Shown one piece after another: positions 1-11,745 of a stretch of 64,000 bases of DNA. Under the pieces are notes generated by a model, which ran no database searches, was not told the DNA's origin, and saw only the letters and a program-made list of their open reading frames with translations. Every line of letters begins with the position of its first letter. Positions within the stretch are counted from its first letter, which is position 1. Made by a program: the position numbers and the translations under genes. Source of the stretch: Morinoia aosen (taxonomy: Eukaryota; Arthropoda; Malacostraca; Amphipoda; Talitridae); assembly GCA_030386875.1 (NCBI GenBank), contig CM059557.1, forward strand, positions 54,638,514 through 54,702,513. The letters run 5' to 3'.

Positions 1-3000
1 AAACAATAACTTGAGATGCACTCTTAAATCCGTTTTGTTTACAAGGAGACAATCGAATTGTTCACAAGTGCCCATTAGTATTCGAGAACACGTATAGTAG
101 ACGTATGGGAATTATCTGAACTTTAAGACACAAATTTCTCCGATGATAATAGTTGATTACAATCAACCATTAAGAAAAACGCGTATCTTCGCAACAAGCC
201 AAGTAAGGAGTTTCGGGAAAATTCTTTAACGAATTATTTCTAGCAACCGAAATTCATTGCTTCTAGATGATTTGTATGTAATTATTGGATTTTATACAAC
301 ATCATAATTGTTGCATTCTTGCGTTGTACGCAAGTGAGTTTCTCATAATAAGAGTGTGTCTGCTGTGTCTGCCCGACAATACTGACAGGACAGAAGTCAT
401 GAGAGACATTCGAAGTGTAATTGTAATTTAACAATCAGTTCTAGCCATTACAGCTCATACTATTTTCCAACACTCTGTAAGCTCAAGCTATGTGTCCTGC
501 ATCCATAGAAAAAAAAATATTACTCTAGGCTCTTTTGATGTGTGCTGCAATCTGTAAATACTTAATCGCAACATGCCAACGCTTGTAAGTCATTTAACCA
601 GATCCTGGGCAACGTGTGCAGAGGTGCCATGCACTGCAACACAAGATGTGGAGAGGTGAACTGTCCTGTGCTTCTCGTTATACCAGTGGTAAAAGTATTA
701 AAAATCACAACACGCAATCCAAGCGGCCGAAAAGAGGAACCGATGCATTTATGCTGCATATGCACTCACAAAGTGCGGCATCAGTCCAACATTTCTTGGG
801 TCACAGGTTTCGTACCGTATGACATCCGACCCACAGCAAAATGAGTAAAAATAAATTGAAGTCATGTTCAATTCAAGCTGGGACTGTTTCAGATTTGGAT
901 CTCTGTGACTACGTTTGAGAATTTTCCCAGCCCTTGAATGCGGTAAATAGCAACAACATTGCGGTCTGTGGACTAGATTGCTCTATTGTGAGAGACCTTC
1001 ACTCTTCGAAGCTGCTTGGTCATTCTCTTCTTAATTTCGGTAAGCCGTCTCAAATGTGCGTTTGTTAATTTATTATTTTGAACGCGTTCAGTATGACACT
1101 AAAAATTACAGTATGATTTATAGACGTGTTAACTACTTGGATAAGTTACTGTTTAAAAGAGCATGACGCTTACAAATATTGTCATGTGTCACAAGAGGAC
1201 TAACAAAGAACTCTATTAGCAATCTAGTCGCTCACACGAATAAGTCTTCTTTGGTCGCCTGGTCGAGTCCCACGAGTCAGCAATTTGTCCTGCGAGATGT
1301 TCCTCCAACACAGCCACTCCAACACACGTCCTACGTAAAGTTGTTACACTGACTATTTCATTGTAAAATTTTTCTAGTATGAGTTTTTCCTTTGCTCGTA
1401 TAAAACCCTCAGTGGTTGAAAAATTGGTACTAAGATTTTATTTTAGAAGGACTGAGGATATTGGGCAGAATTAAATATATCTGCAGTCCAATGTTGAGTG
1501 ACGCGCTCGAGCTCTCTCATAACGCCGGCATCTCTCACCCTATCGATACCTGCTGATCTTTTCAGGCTCCGGTGCCATGCGAGCCTCTAAAAATACAAAA
1601 TATTAGCTTAATATTGGCCCATTGCACGTTTAAATGCAGTACGTATAGCTAACGGCGTAATTGCTTTGACTAAATGAAAGTGCTGCTTTTTCTTAGCTAG
1701 CATTTACTCTGTTCTTCGTTCTCGTATGGGTCTTGAGAAATATTATTCGAGCTAATGCTCGAGGGACGGAGTTTTTGAAGATAATGAATGACTAACGACC
1801 TGTCAAAACGTATTTTTTAGATCCGTCACTCTCTCTTAGATGCTACGGGACTAATTTAGTCGCTCGAAATGCCATCCTTTGTTAGATGATGCCAGACTAA
1901 TGGAGCTGCCAGACTACTTTTGTGATTATGACTTAGAACTCAATACTTTCTGGCTGAGGCTCGTTTTATTTAAATGGAAGCGACGATTCACCGTTACTTG
2001 GAACAGATGTTGCCGGTAAAAATCGTGTCAAAGACACGAAAACCTGATTTAAAGTGTGACATATTTGAATGCAGAATTTTTGAGAACTGTTTAAGTTCGG
2101 GATTTTATGACTACTATCAATTATAGCAAGGTCGAAATTCCCCCACTGTAATGCTCGGCATTTTAACGGCTGTTTATTTCACAGGTACGTCCAAGACTTC
2201 TACCATTTGCTTCTATTGACCTCAGGAATTTAACTTTTGACAATTTAAATACCTAATATGATAATTATTCAAATTCTGCAGGGCTTCACTTGAAGGCGTA
2301 ATCGCTTCAGCATTTGAAAGTAGTTTGATCCATTATTCTTGTTTAACATACATATAGCATGGCAACTTTCTAAAGGCGCTTGATAAGTTAAACGCACTAT
2401 GCTGTGTAACTGTCGGCTTGAAATTCAGTAGATAGCACAGTTGATCATGAGATGTTTAAGATTCGCGACAATAAGAAACAGAAAGCTGCCTTAAAAAATT
2501 CGACTGCACCTTTTACAAAAGGCGAACGAGCTTCCCAACGACCATCGGCATTGGAAATGATAGCATTTAGCTGCAGAATACAACGACTGATCCCAGATCT
2601 GCTGATCCGTCGTTGCGCGCAGACTAGAAAATAAGAAAGAGAGATGAGAAAGTGGTCGAAGAAAAGATTAGGGACAGCTGTTCTGTGTGTACTGAGACAT
2701 CGCTCTGGCAGTGGTATTTTCTAAAATTTCTTCAAGGTCAAAATTAGAAGCTAGACGAAGCTACTAAAATGAACTCGATAATATGACGTTTTTAATGGAA
2801 TATTGTTTTCTGAATATATTACTCCAAATGTAGTTTAAGCCAACCAAGGATATTTTAAGCAAGATTTTCTTCTACAACTCCTGGATTGTTGAGGCTATTA
2901 TGTTTCAGTGCTTTGTTGTAGCATTTCAGATCTGAAACACACCTTACAAAAACCAAGAAGAAGAAGCAAAAAAAGAATAAAAATAATAAGAAGAAGCGTT

Positions 3001-3415
3001 AGACATCAAGATGCCATTTTTCACTATGCTTTGTGAATAACATATCTAATTTAATCTCCATTGAAGTAGATCTCGTGCAGCATGTGGCGCCGTGCAGGGT
3101 ACACAACACAAGCCGCCGCTTCTGGACACGCTTGGCATCACCGCAGCGTGACCACTTAGCGTTGCGGAGGCTTGCCCGAAAATAATATTCCTCTCCCTAA
3201 AATTAAAAATTCAGTCATTTTTAAGCAGCGGGAAATAAATTCAATACTTGCATCTCAAAAATTATATTAAAAGCCTCTCACCTGTTTTAAAATGCACATG
3301 GTGGAGATGATGCTTCTGGAATGTGAGCTTACGAATTTCGACCACCTCTTTCATCCTACATTATACGACAGCTGATCGCGTCGCTCAGTTCTCAGGTCGC
3401 ATCACTGAATAGTTG
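1..3415. other. AT-rich DNA without recognisable gene or repeat
   Basis: Both strands were read for transposase and reverse-transcriptase motifs, tRNA-like folds and tandem structure, and nothing was found. Open frames are 60-76 codons, overlap on opposite strands, and show no family motif, signal peptide or repeat. I treat them as chance frames. None of the repeat families found elsewhere in the window was seen here by eye. Confidence 0.5.
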
Positions 3416-3419
3416 ATTA

Positions 3420-3605
3420 GTATCCCAGCAACTAAATTAATTTGTGTTCAATTAATATCCTGGTAACTGTACAATTAAATTAATTGGCATTCAATTATTA
3501 TTTTAGTAATTGTGCAACTAATTAAATTGAAAATTAATATCCCGGTAACTGTACAACTACATTAATTGATAGTTACCCAATATCCCAGTAACTGTATAAC
3601 AAAAA
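3420..3605. repeat. Degenerate tandem repeat, about 60-bp unit, 3 copies
   Basis: The phrase 'atatcccggtaactgtacaa' followed by 'ttaattaattgg'-like sequence recurs about every 60 bp at roughly 3421, 3455, 3538 and 3587, with substitutions and small indels. The copies differ enough to suggest an old array that is no longer homogenised. No function is apparent. Confidence 0.6.
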
Positions 3606-6600
3606 AACGCTGAAGTTGTATTCCAAATGCCGTTATAGCGCCATTCTGCCTCTGTGCTGGGCAGGCAGTCAACGGTTGTTCATTTCACATCAACCGAAAC
3701 AAAGACTTGTCAGATAAGAATTTTATGGACGCATTAGAATCACAGAACAAAGAGTAAATTCATCCTAAATAACACACCTTGACTAAAGTAAATCGCAAAG
3801 ACTAGAAAATGATGAACAAAAGTATGAACATTCCATATAAACGAATTCAACATTAACACAAGGAGTTTTAGCTTTAGCATCTGCAATAATAGCATCTTAC
3901 TTCGTGCCCGTCTAATTCAGTGCTTTAATCCGTACTGTTCATTTGATGATGTGAACGTGAATATTTTCTGGATGCGTTTACTGAAGTGAATTTTGCACGT
4001 ACTTTTTCAAGTAATCGTAACACCACCGCTGAATCTTTTTCCATTTTTGCATTATAAAAATAAATGGATGAACCAGTGAAATTTAGTAAAAGTAAACTTG
4101 TCAACTTTCATGTATAAAGTCATATCAATGTAGGTTTTGAGCTTTATGACCTAAATTTAGAGCTTTTATTGGGCCGTTCAACATTGATTTATGTTTATAG
4201 CGAAGAAATACAAATAGCGAAGAAAAGCAAAAAAGAAACAATGAAAGGGAATGTTACTAAAAAAAGGAAGATAGAGAGAGAGCGAGCAATTTTCTGTAGT
4301 AGAAAAGTGAAAACCACGATAAATGGTTTACGCTCGACGAGAAAGCCACCGTAGCAATAAAACTCATCTTCCGTAACTAAGAAGCAGTTCTTTCAGATTC
4401 ACTCTTAGGTGCAGTGATGAGCAGGATGAGAATCTCCTGTCATTTGTGTCGTTTGTGAGGGTAAAAGCTTTTTTTCAAAACACAGTTGCTTTCTAGCCGG
4501 AGTTCACAAAGGACTTCGAGTAAACAAAAACATTCTTGCACATGAGAGAAATTTCAAGTCACAGAAGTCTCTCCTCGAGTTATTCATTGTTTTACTAGCT
4601 CTCGAATATCACATCCTGCTCGGAATTTCAATACTACTCTACAGTTTGCGTTTTCTCAGGCGCTTTAGGGTAAGTCTTTCGTACAGGAACAACATTTATA
4701 ACGACAATTAGAAGATTGTTATAAGAGAACACGCAACAAATGACTTGAAAGTAAAAGCTAACAAGAGATCAGGTGAAGATCTAAGGCAGAATATGAGATA
4801 TCACTGAAAAAAATCTTGAAGGAGAAAAGGAGATTCGGATGAAAGTTGAGTTCAGAATAACCCTGAATCATGCTCTTGTCGTGGAAACATGTATTACCAG
4901 AAAAATGTTAAAAGGGTTGATGATCGAATTTATCACGCGATAAGAAGGGGTCTGTGCGTGTTTTTATTCTATGTGAAGCAAACTCAAACTTAGCGGTTTC
5001 TAATGAGAAATGTTGGAGAACATCAGAAAATTAAAGCGTCTCACTTTGAGTGCAAACGTCTTACTTTAATCCAACTCGAGAAAAATAAGCATTTGCTATA
5101 CCTCACAGTAGCTTATATGGTTCAGAAGGCGTTGCTGCAGAAGTTGTCGCCGAGCGTGGTCGCCGATCCATCGCTGCTGTACAACACGCATGCAACAATC
5201 GCATGACGCTCTGTAGTTACTATCACAAATCTCAGAAAAGTAAGCTTCCCGTTACAGATAGGCATCCAGTAGGCACAACTCTTGCGACGCAAGTTCACCG
5301 AGTTCTTTTTTTTATGCTCCTCGTTGTTTTACGCGAGGATCTGAAGCAAATGGCCGGTCTTGTGATATATGAGTGATTGCACGTCAGAATTTATGATGCT
5401 GGGGAAAATAATAGCGCTGTGTTATTTTAGTATGTATTTCAAAGGAAATTAATTTGTCCATTCACTGGCTCGGTATGCAGCTAGTCTGTATTACTTTAAA
5501 AATAAATTTTGCAATCTGAAGAAAAAATTTATGCCGAATAAACGAACGCAATGAAAATATGATTTATTTCCTTGAAGCTTTTTTGCGAATAAAATAAATG
5601 AAGTCCGTATTTCTCCTTCTTCATCATTCATCATGCAAGAGAAAACCACTGTATAAACACTTCAGTAACTGTAATAAGCATGTTCAATTTGCTAGGAAAA
5701 TAACGGACAGGTTATTAGACAAAACTCATAGGAATACTCACATTGAAAATATTCTACATAGTAGTATGACGAATAGTAGTTTGACGAATATCAATTTTTT
5801 TTAGGAAATGCCTTAAGATTTGGAGGAACACGCTCGGAAATGAGACTTTGAGAAAGCTATGTTTCTTATATTTAATGTTAATAATTGATAAATTCCCGAA
5901 CCTCAATCAGTTTCAAGAAGTGATGATAGTTTACCAGAAGGAGCGATGTCCCCACGCAGTGCCGGATCAGCAGCTGGCATTATTGGCGTACGGAAGAGAA
6001 GGCGATTCGCTTTATCTGACAAGTAAGTTCGAGGTCGTGAAATGTAGCCTGCGAACCCTATAGTGGCAATGTTTATAGTCTTCCTTATACAGATGAATTA
6101 ACCATGGAAGGTACTCGAAGAAGAAAACCTGGCACTGACTCTCTCAAAAAAATTGGAAAGCTTTATTTACCGCACGAGTGGACACTGTAACAAGTAGGAC
6201 GCATGATGGATTTTAGCATCTATCAATCTGCAATATTTGCATCATATGCAAATGAGCTACGAGGCATTTATGATGACACATCTCAAGAAGATCGAATTAA
6301 AAAATGAAGCATCCATGGAGAATAATTTTATGGACATGTGTTTCAAATTTATTAGTAACCGATCAGATGAGACTATAAATTGCAAGTCAAATCAATTTTT
6401 ATTTATTCTCCAAAAAATGCAATTTTTGTTATTGTACACACAAAATCAATATTCATTCCGACACATAACTAACAGTAAAGAGTAGAATTTGAGCACAACA
6501 TTTTATTTCCCTGCACTTATGATTACGTCGATAATTTTTCATCAATTCTTTTTTACAGTCGTACGAGAGCATGTAAGGTTGAAGTATTTCTTCCTCGAGG

Positions 6601-7550
6601 TGGTATAATGGTGAGATATAGAACTTTGCAGGAGCAGGAGTTTCTCTTTAATTGATGCTCTTTCTAGCGAATGACTCGACTTGTTATCATGAGGGTCTCC
6701 TGAGAACGGTTAGAAAAGCAAAACGTTGTGCTGTTTTTCCTGTATCATGACAACAATGACATGATTGGACAAGTGCTGAAGGCGAATGGGTCATTTTTTT
6801 AACTGCATCATGACTCAAAACAGATTTATTTACGAAATTGTAATCCTCACCAAGAGGATTCATCAAAGCACTATCGAATGCAACTGGAATTATACACTCA
6901 TCATGGTTTCCCACGGTGTGCTCGCCAGATAATCGAGCATTCTCCATATTCACACGTGCCTACCTCCAACTTCAACAAAGAAAATATTTATGAGTTTAAT
7001 CCATAGATGCAATACTGAAATTTCATACTCACGTTTAGGTTACTATCCAACATCTTACACTCGAAAAACAATCCTTAATACTATAGAATCCTTCTATATT
7101 TTCCTTTTATTTTCCTACCTATCAGGTCCAGTGTAGAAGTCCACTAAGTTTTGAAATTTCTCATTACATTGCTGGCAAAAAGTATTTTTTTTTTTTAATA
7201 ACCTCAATCTTTATCACTGTGTTCACTTCACGCATGCAGGCTGTCAATGTTAGTGATGAAGCTATAGAAAAATTCTGCACAGTTTCGCAAAACATGCAAG
7301 ACTGTTTAACTCTACACTTTACTCTTCTGATGCGCGCTAGCGACCGTAGAGAAACACTTCACCGTTTACATTCTCTAAACACTAAAACAACCTCCGCTTT
7401 CTATCTCGGCCTGGACGGCTTGCACTATTAAGAGCTTATGCGAACTGGAGACCAAAACCCCGCAGTGTAGGCCAACAGCTACCGTTGTGGGGACACGACG
7501 AAGTTTGAACGACCCTCCCGACCGCACGTCGGCGCGGGTGTGACTGCATG
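3606..7550. other. AT-rich DNA without recognisable gene or repeat
   Basis: Open frames of up to 88 codons occur on both strands (for example 6687-6953 minus and 6237-6485 plus). Their translations contain no motif I recognise, and no splice-site or codon-bias pattern links them. I saw no SINE-like copy and no palindrome above background. Confidence 0.45.
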
Positions 7551-8030
7551 TTGAGACATTTTCCCTGGTTGTTCGGTGTCTGTTGAACTGTTTTCCCTAG
7601 TTGTTCGGTGTCTGTTGAGACATTTTCCCTGGTTGTTCGGTTTCTGTTGAGACATTTCCCTGGTTGTCCGGTCTCTGTTGAGACATTTTCCCTGGTTGTT
7701 CGGCCTCTGTTGTACTATTTTCCCTAGTTGTTAGGTTTCTCATGAACTGTTTTCCCTATTCGTTCTCTTTCGTTTCAGCTATTTTCCCTATTCGTTTTCT
7801 TTCGTTTCAGCCGTTTTCCCTATCCGTTCTCTTTCGTTTCAGCCGTTTTCCCTATCCGTTCTCTTTCGTTTCAGCCGTTTTCCCTATCCGTTCTCTTTCG
7901 TTTCAGCCGTTTTCCCTATCCGTTCTCTTTCGTTTCAGCCGTTTTCCCTATCCGTTCTCTTTCGTTTCAGCCGTTTTCACTGATTGCTCTCACTCTGTTG
8001 AACTCGTCTCTTAATAGTTCTTTGCGCATT
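7551..8030 (+). repeat. 32-bp minisatellite with two sequence zones
   Basis: About 14 units of 32 bp, all containing 'ttttccct'. Units at 7551-7741 read 'ttttccctggttgttcggt' followed by 'ctgttgagaca' (one unit is 31 bp). Units from about 7742 to 7980 read 'ttttccctatccgttctctt' followed by 'tcgtttcagccg'. The period is shared and the core aligns, so these look like one ancestral array in which two variants were amplified side by side. The right end decays into 'ttgaactcgtctcttaatag' and similar sequence. The 90-codon open frame across the second zone (PYPFSFVSAVF-type repeats) drifts with the 32-bp period and is not a gene. Confidence 0.9.
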
Positions 8031-11000
8031 GTTGAACTATTTTTTTACGCGTTCCCTTTCTGGTCTGCCGTTCACCTCATTTGTTTTGTCCAACTGTTTC
8101 CTAAAGTAAAGTTCTATTCCAGAAGTAGTATTCCACAGTATTAGTATTATCCACAGCAGTAGTTTTCCACAATTTGTTTTTCTATCTTTGCTCAATTGTT
8201 TTCCTTAGTTGCTTAATTATATTGCTTAGTTGTTCTTTCGCCATTAAGGTGTTTCCATTATTTCTTCTTCCCCCGTTTATCACTCTGTGTTGATTTCTGA
8301 TGCAGTTTAATGAAGAGCTCAGGTTCCATTTGACAGCAAATCATTTCGGCTGTAAAATTAGTTAATAACTTCAATCAATCAGTAACTATATACAGAATTG
8401 ATAATTTTTTGCTACAAAATAGCGTTCAAACATTCAAATCTCTTCAGACAAGAAGTGCACAAGTGTAATATGATGCAAACCTCAGGTTGTCGCCAGGCTC
8501 AAGGACTGATCAAGGATACAAGATCCGCTCAGATATACCTCGAGTTTTTAGTTGAGCACATAAATATAAAAAGGCAATCCAAAAAAGTTGCCGTGCAATA
8601 ATAGAATGCATTTTATTATATCAATTGGCCTCCAGAACAACATAATTGAACACGAATTCGAACTCACTTCCTTATAATGATTCGCCCGCACGACACTTGG
8701 TGTCTCCCAGCTATTGTATTTTATTCTGTGGGCTTGTCACTGCACATTCCAAATTTTATGGACTTCTTCTCTATTAAATTTCTAGAGTTAATTAAACAAA
8801 CTAAATGGAATGATCTAGCAGGTTGTACAGGCAGTTTTATCTGACTTTTAACGTACATCGGGGGTTTAATTTATTTTTTATAATCAACTGAACTCAACAA
8901 TGAGATTTTCAAACTGCATCTGATTTAAAATGACGATCGATAAATCTCTTTTTAGCCCAAATGATTGTAAGATTTTTAGCACCAAGAACGTACTCTCCCG
9001 GTAGTAAAAATTTACGGTTTAAAAAACACACGTTCCGTATTCATACATTACTAAGGCTCCAAAAATCTCTAGCGATATACAGGCTCCGTTAAGTGTGTTT
9101 GCATTATCACGGTACGATAAAAGACAGTCTCATTTAGCAGCACGAGCATGGCACGAGAATGCAAACAACTCAGTGAGACTCATTAAAAATGAAGCTCCCG
9201 AACGTGACTCCCGCGAACAAGTAAGTTTGCACGCGCTTGTAAGGAAGGTGGCCGGCCTGGTGTTCCAGTCCACCTCGCTGACCTCCATACCGACGCGGCC
9301 GTAATGAGCGCTGCTGCTGGAACACATGCACAAATTCTGGACACTGTGTGCATTGTTGCCTTGCTTTTCTTGTGTGCTGACTCTTTTTGTGCATGTGCTT
9401 GAATCTATCAATTCCAGTGTTTAAATTTAAACACAGTTTAAATTTGATTTGTTTTGATATTAAGTTTTGAAAGTATTCTTAAATGTGATAGATCTTTTGT
9501 CCTCCTATAGTGCTCTTATTTGTGCGTTTTTCAAGCCCATGAGAATTCTAGTGTATGGAAATATGTTTTATGAAGTACGAGGATATGCCTTCCTCGTATA
9601 TTAATTAAAAAAGGCATTTTATATCTACTCCTTTATATCTTTTCTTTTGGGCTGTGCTCGGCATTGTTCAGATTCATTTCAGTAATTTTCAATTCCATTC
9701 TAATTTTATGAAGGAAGTTTTGAAGAGATAAGTTTGGGACCAGTAAACACACATGCGAGTTATTTCGCGCTTCAATGCCTGTCGTGAGTTCATTGTTCAT
9801 AAGTGATTTACGTCAACTTCTACAAATACATATTCATTCCGCACTTCCGTTACCGAACGACGCTCGTCCGTCACAACGCATGTCGCTGTGAAAGGAAAAA
9901 TGTATTATTATCTTTATTATTTACGACGTTTACGGAGCCATGGAAGTTTCTGCCCGAGATGTAAACAAGAACTTGAGGAATCGTTTCAATATGATTTAAC
10001 TCGTGTAGGTACCTCCGTTGTTTCATGATGTCTATGATCCTTCTCTATTCTTTTTAAGCTAGCGTTAATTTCAGGACCCCTAGAAATGTTACTCAGCACG
10101 AGGATTACACTCACATGCTCTGTCATTAATCGCGAAATTATTTATAGTTGAAAATTTGATTTCCCAATCCCTCATTCGAAAGACTCATAAACCATAAGTA
10201 GTAGAGCAAAAAATAACGTCACGGTGCGCTGTTTTGCTCCCTAATGTCAACTTGGGACGTTGTTATTTGCAAGTGTTAGCCGCATTAATGATCCTGATCC
10301 ATGCCGAGACCTGCATTGACATCTGCACTGTGACGCTGGGTTATACATGCATCTTGATTGCATGGTTCTAAACACTTTTAGTTTTATTAAACATTCCGTT
10401 ACTCAACAGGCACCAACGTTAAAAATGTTAATAAATTGACACGGTTTGAACGTTTTTAATAATTTTCAGTTGATTTCGTGAAAAAGCACACCCTGCGTCA
10501 CATATTTTTCCATTTAAAAAGCCATCTCGTATAGATGTGAGGCCCTCTTTCTAATTATAAAAAATTTACCTCTCGTATTTGGCTAGGAAAGTCATGAAGC
10601 TTAATAGGTATGTGACAGCTGTATTTCTTGCTTCCATCTAGACGCTTCAGATTCCACATGCTTGTCAGCTTGTCTGTTCCATGCTTGTCGATTCCGCACG
10701 CTTGTCGATCTCAGCGATTTGTTTTTATCGTGATGGAACATCGACACGCTTCGACTTTCATTGACTGATACTAAATAAGTGCTATTTTGAAATAACATTT
10801 TACTCATCAACCTCATTACAGGATCCGTGGGATAATCTTTTGCAAGCCGAATTGTTCAATACAAACATCCGTTTATTCAAGATTCGGTAAAACTCGTAAA
10901 GGGTTTCACTGCATATTACTGGCAGTCCTAAAATATTTAGTCCGCCAGTTAATGAGGACAGAATCTTTCCCGCCATCTGGAACTTGAGGGAAGACTCGGA

Positions 11001-11304
11001 AGACGCATATGTAGCCAAGACAAAAACACGGCGAGAACAGCGTTCTGGTGCGCGACTGCAGCGAAGACTGCTGTGGGAGGTCCAGTCCAGTTGTGCTCAG
11101 AAATTTTTTTGGCTGGATTTCACTTCCCTGTCTCCTGTGAAATTATGAAGGAGGTCATCTCCTCCCTCGGGAGTCTTTGTTATTGACTACAGGCCGAAAG
11201 TAAGGATGCGCGTCATGCTAGTTTTTACAGCCCGTTTGACGACTTTCCTCAACTGAAAGTTTGTTTTTCAGTTCTTGACAGGAAGTGTGCTGTAAAACAA
11301 CTAT
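8031..11304. other. AT-rich DNA without recognisable gene; minor 20-bp repeats
   Basis: No gene or mobile element recognised. At 10640-10710 the words 'gattccacatgcttgtcag', 'ccatgcttgtcgattccg' and 'cacgcttgtcgatctc' form a very short degenerate repeat. Overlapping open frames at 9095-9411 on both strands (69-93 codons) lie in a locally GC-richer stretch, but their translations match nothing I know. Confidence 0.4.
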
Positions 11305-11745
11305 ACAGGGTGTCCGGCTCTCTGTTGAACAAACTTTAACATGAGGTTGGGACTGCTGAAATAAACACTTTCTATTCAATGACCGTGAGGTCGAAAATGC
11401 CTCGTTAAAAAGTTACAAGAAAAAATGATCATGCAACTCAACTATAGTGCTCTCAACTATGGATGAAATGTGAAACTTATTGTAGAAAAATTTGTACTGT
11501 GAGAGGGGCAAGAATGTACCAGTAAGGAAAGCAGTTTTATTATGAACGCAAGAAACAGAATATCAGTTGAGTTAGTATGAACAAAAAAAGCCAATTTTTA
11601 AATTAAATGAAGTATTTACAGAGATGTTCAACGTGATACCCATTTGTTGCGATGCAGACTTTCAAACGCAGATACAATTGATTACCGGACGTGATCGAAG
11701 ACACTGGGAGTGTCACGAACCTTGCAGAGGCTATTCTGCTTTTAT
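11305..11745 (-). mobile_element. 3' end of a mariner-type (IS630/Tc1/mariner) transposon remnant
   Basis: Read on the minus strand, about 11604-11745 encodes the C-terminus of a mariner-superfamily transposase, ending CIATNGYHVEHLCKYFI then a TAA stop. The 'NGYHVEHL' ending resembles the 'NGGHFEHLL' termini common in insect mariner-type transposases. About 300 bp downstream (11305) lies 'acagggtgtccgg', a plausible terminal inverted repeat start. Upstream, on the higher-coordinate side, homology stops, so the catalytic domain is missing and this is a 5'-truncated fossil. The superfamily assignment rests on the short C-terminal match and the terminal motif. Confidence 0.55.
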
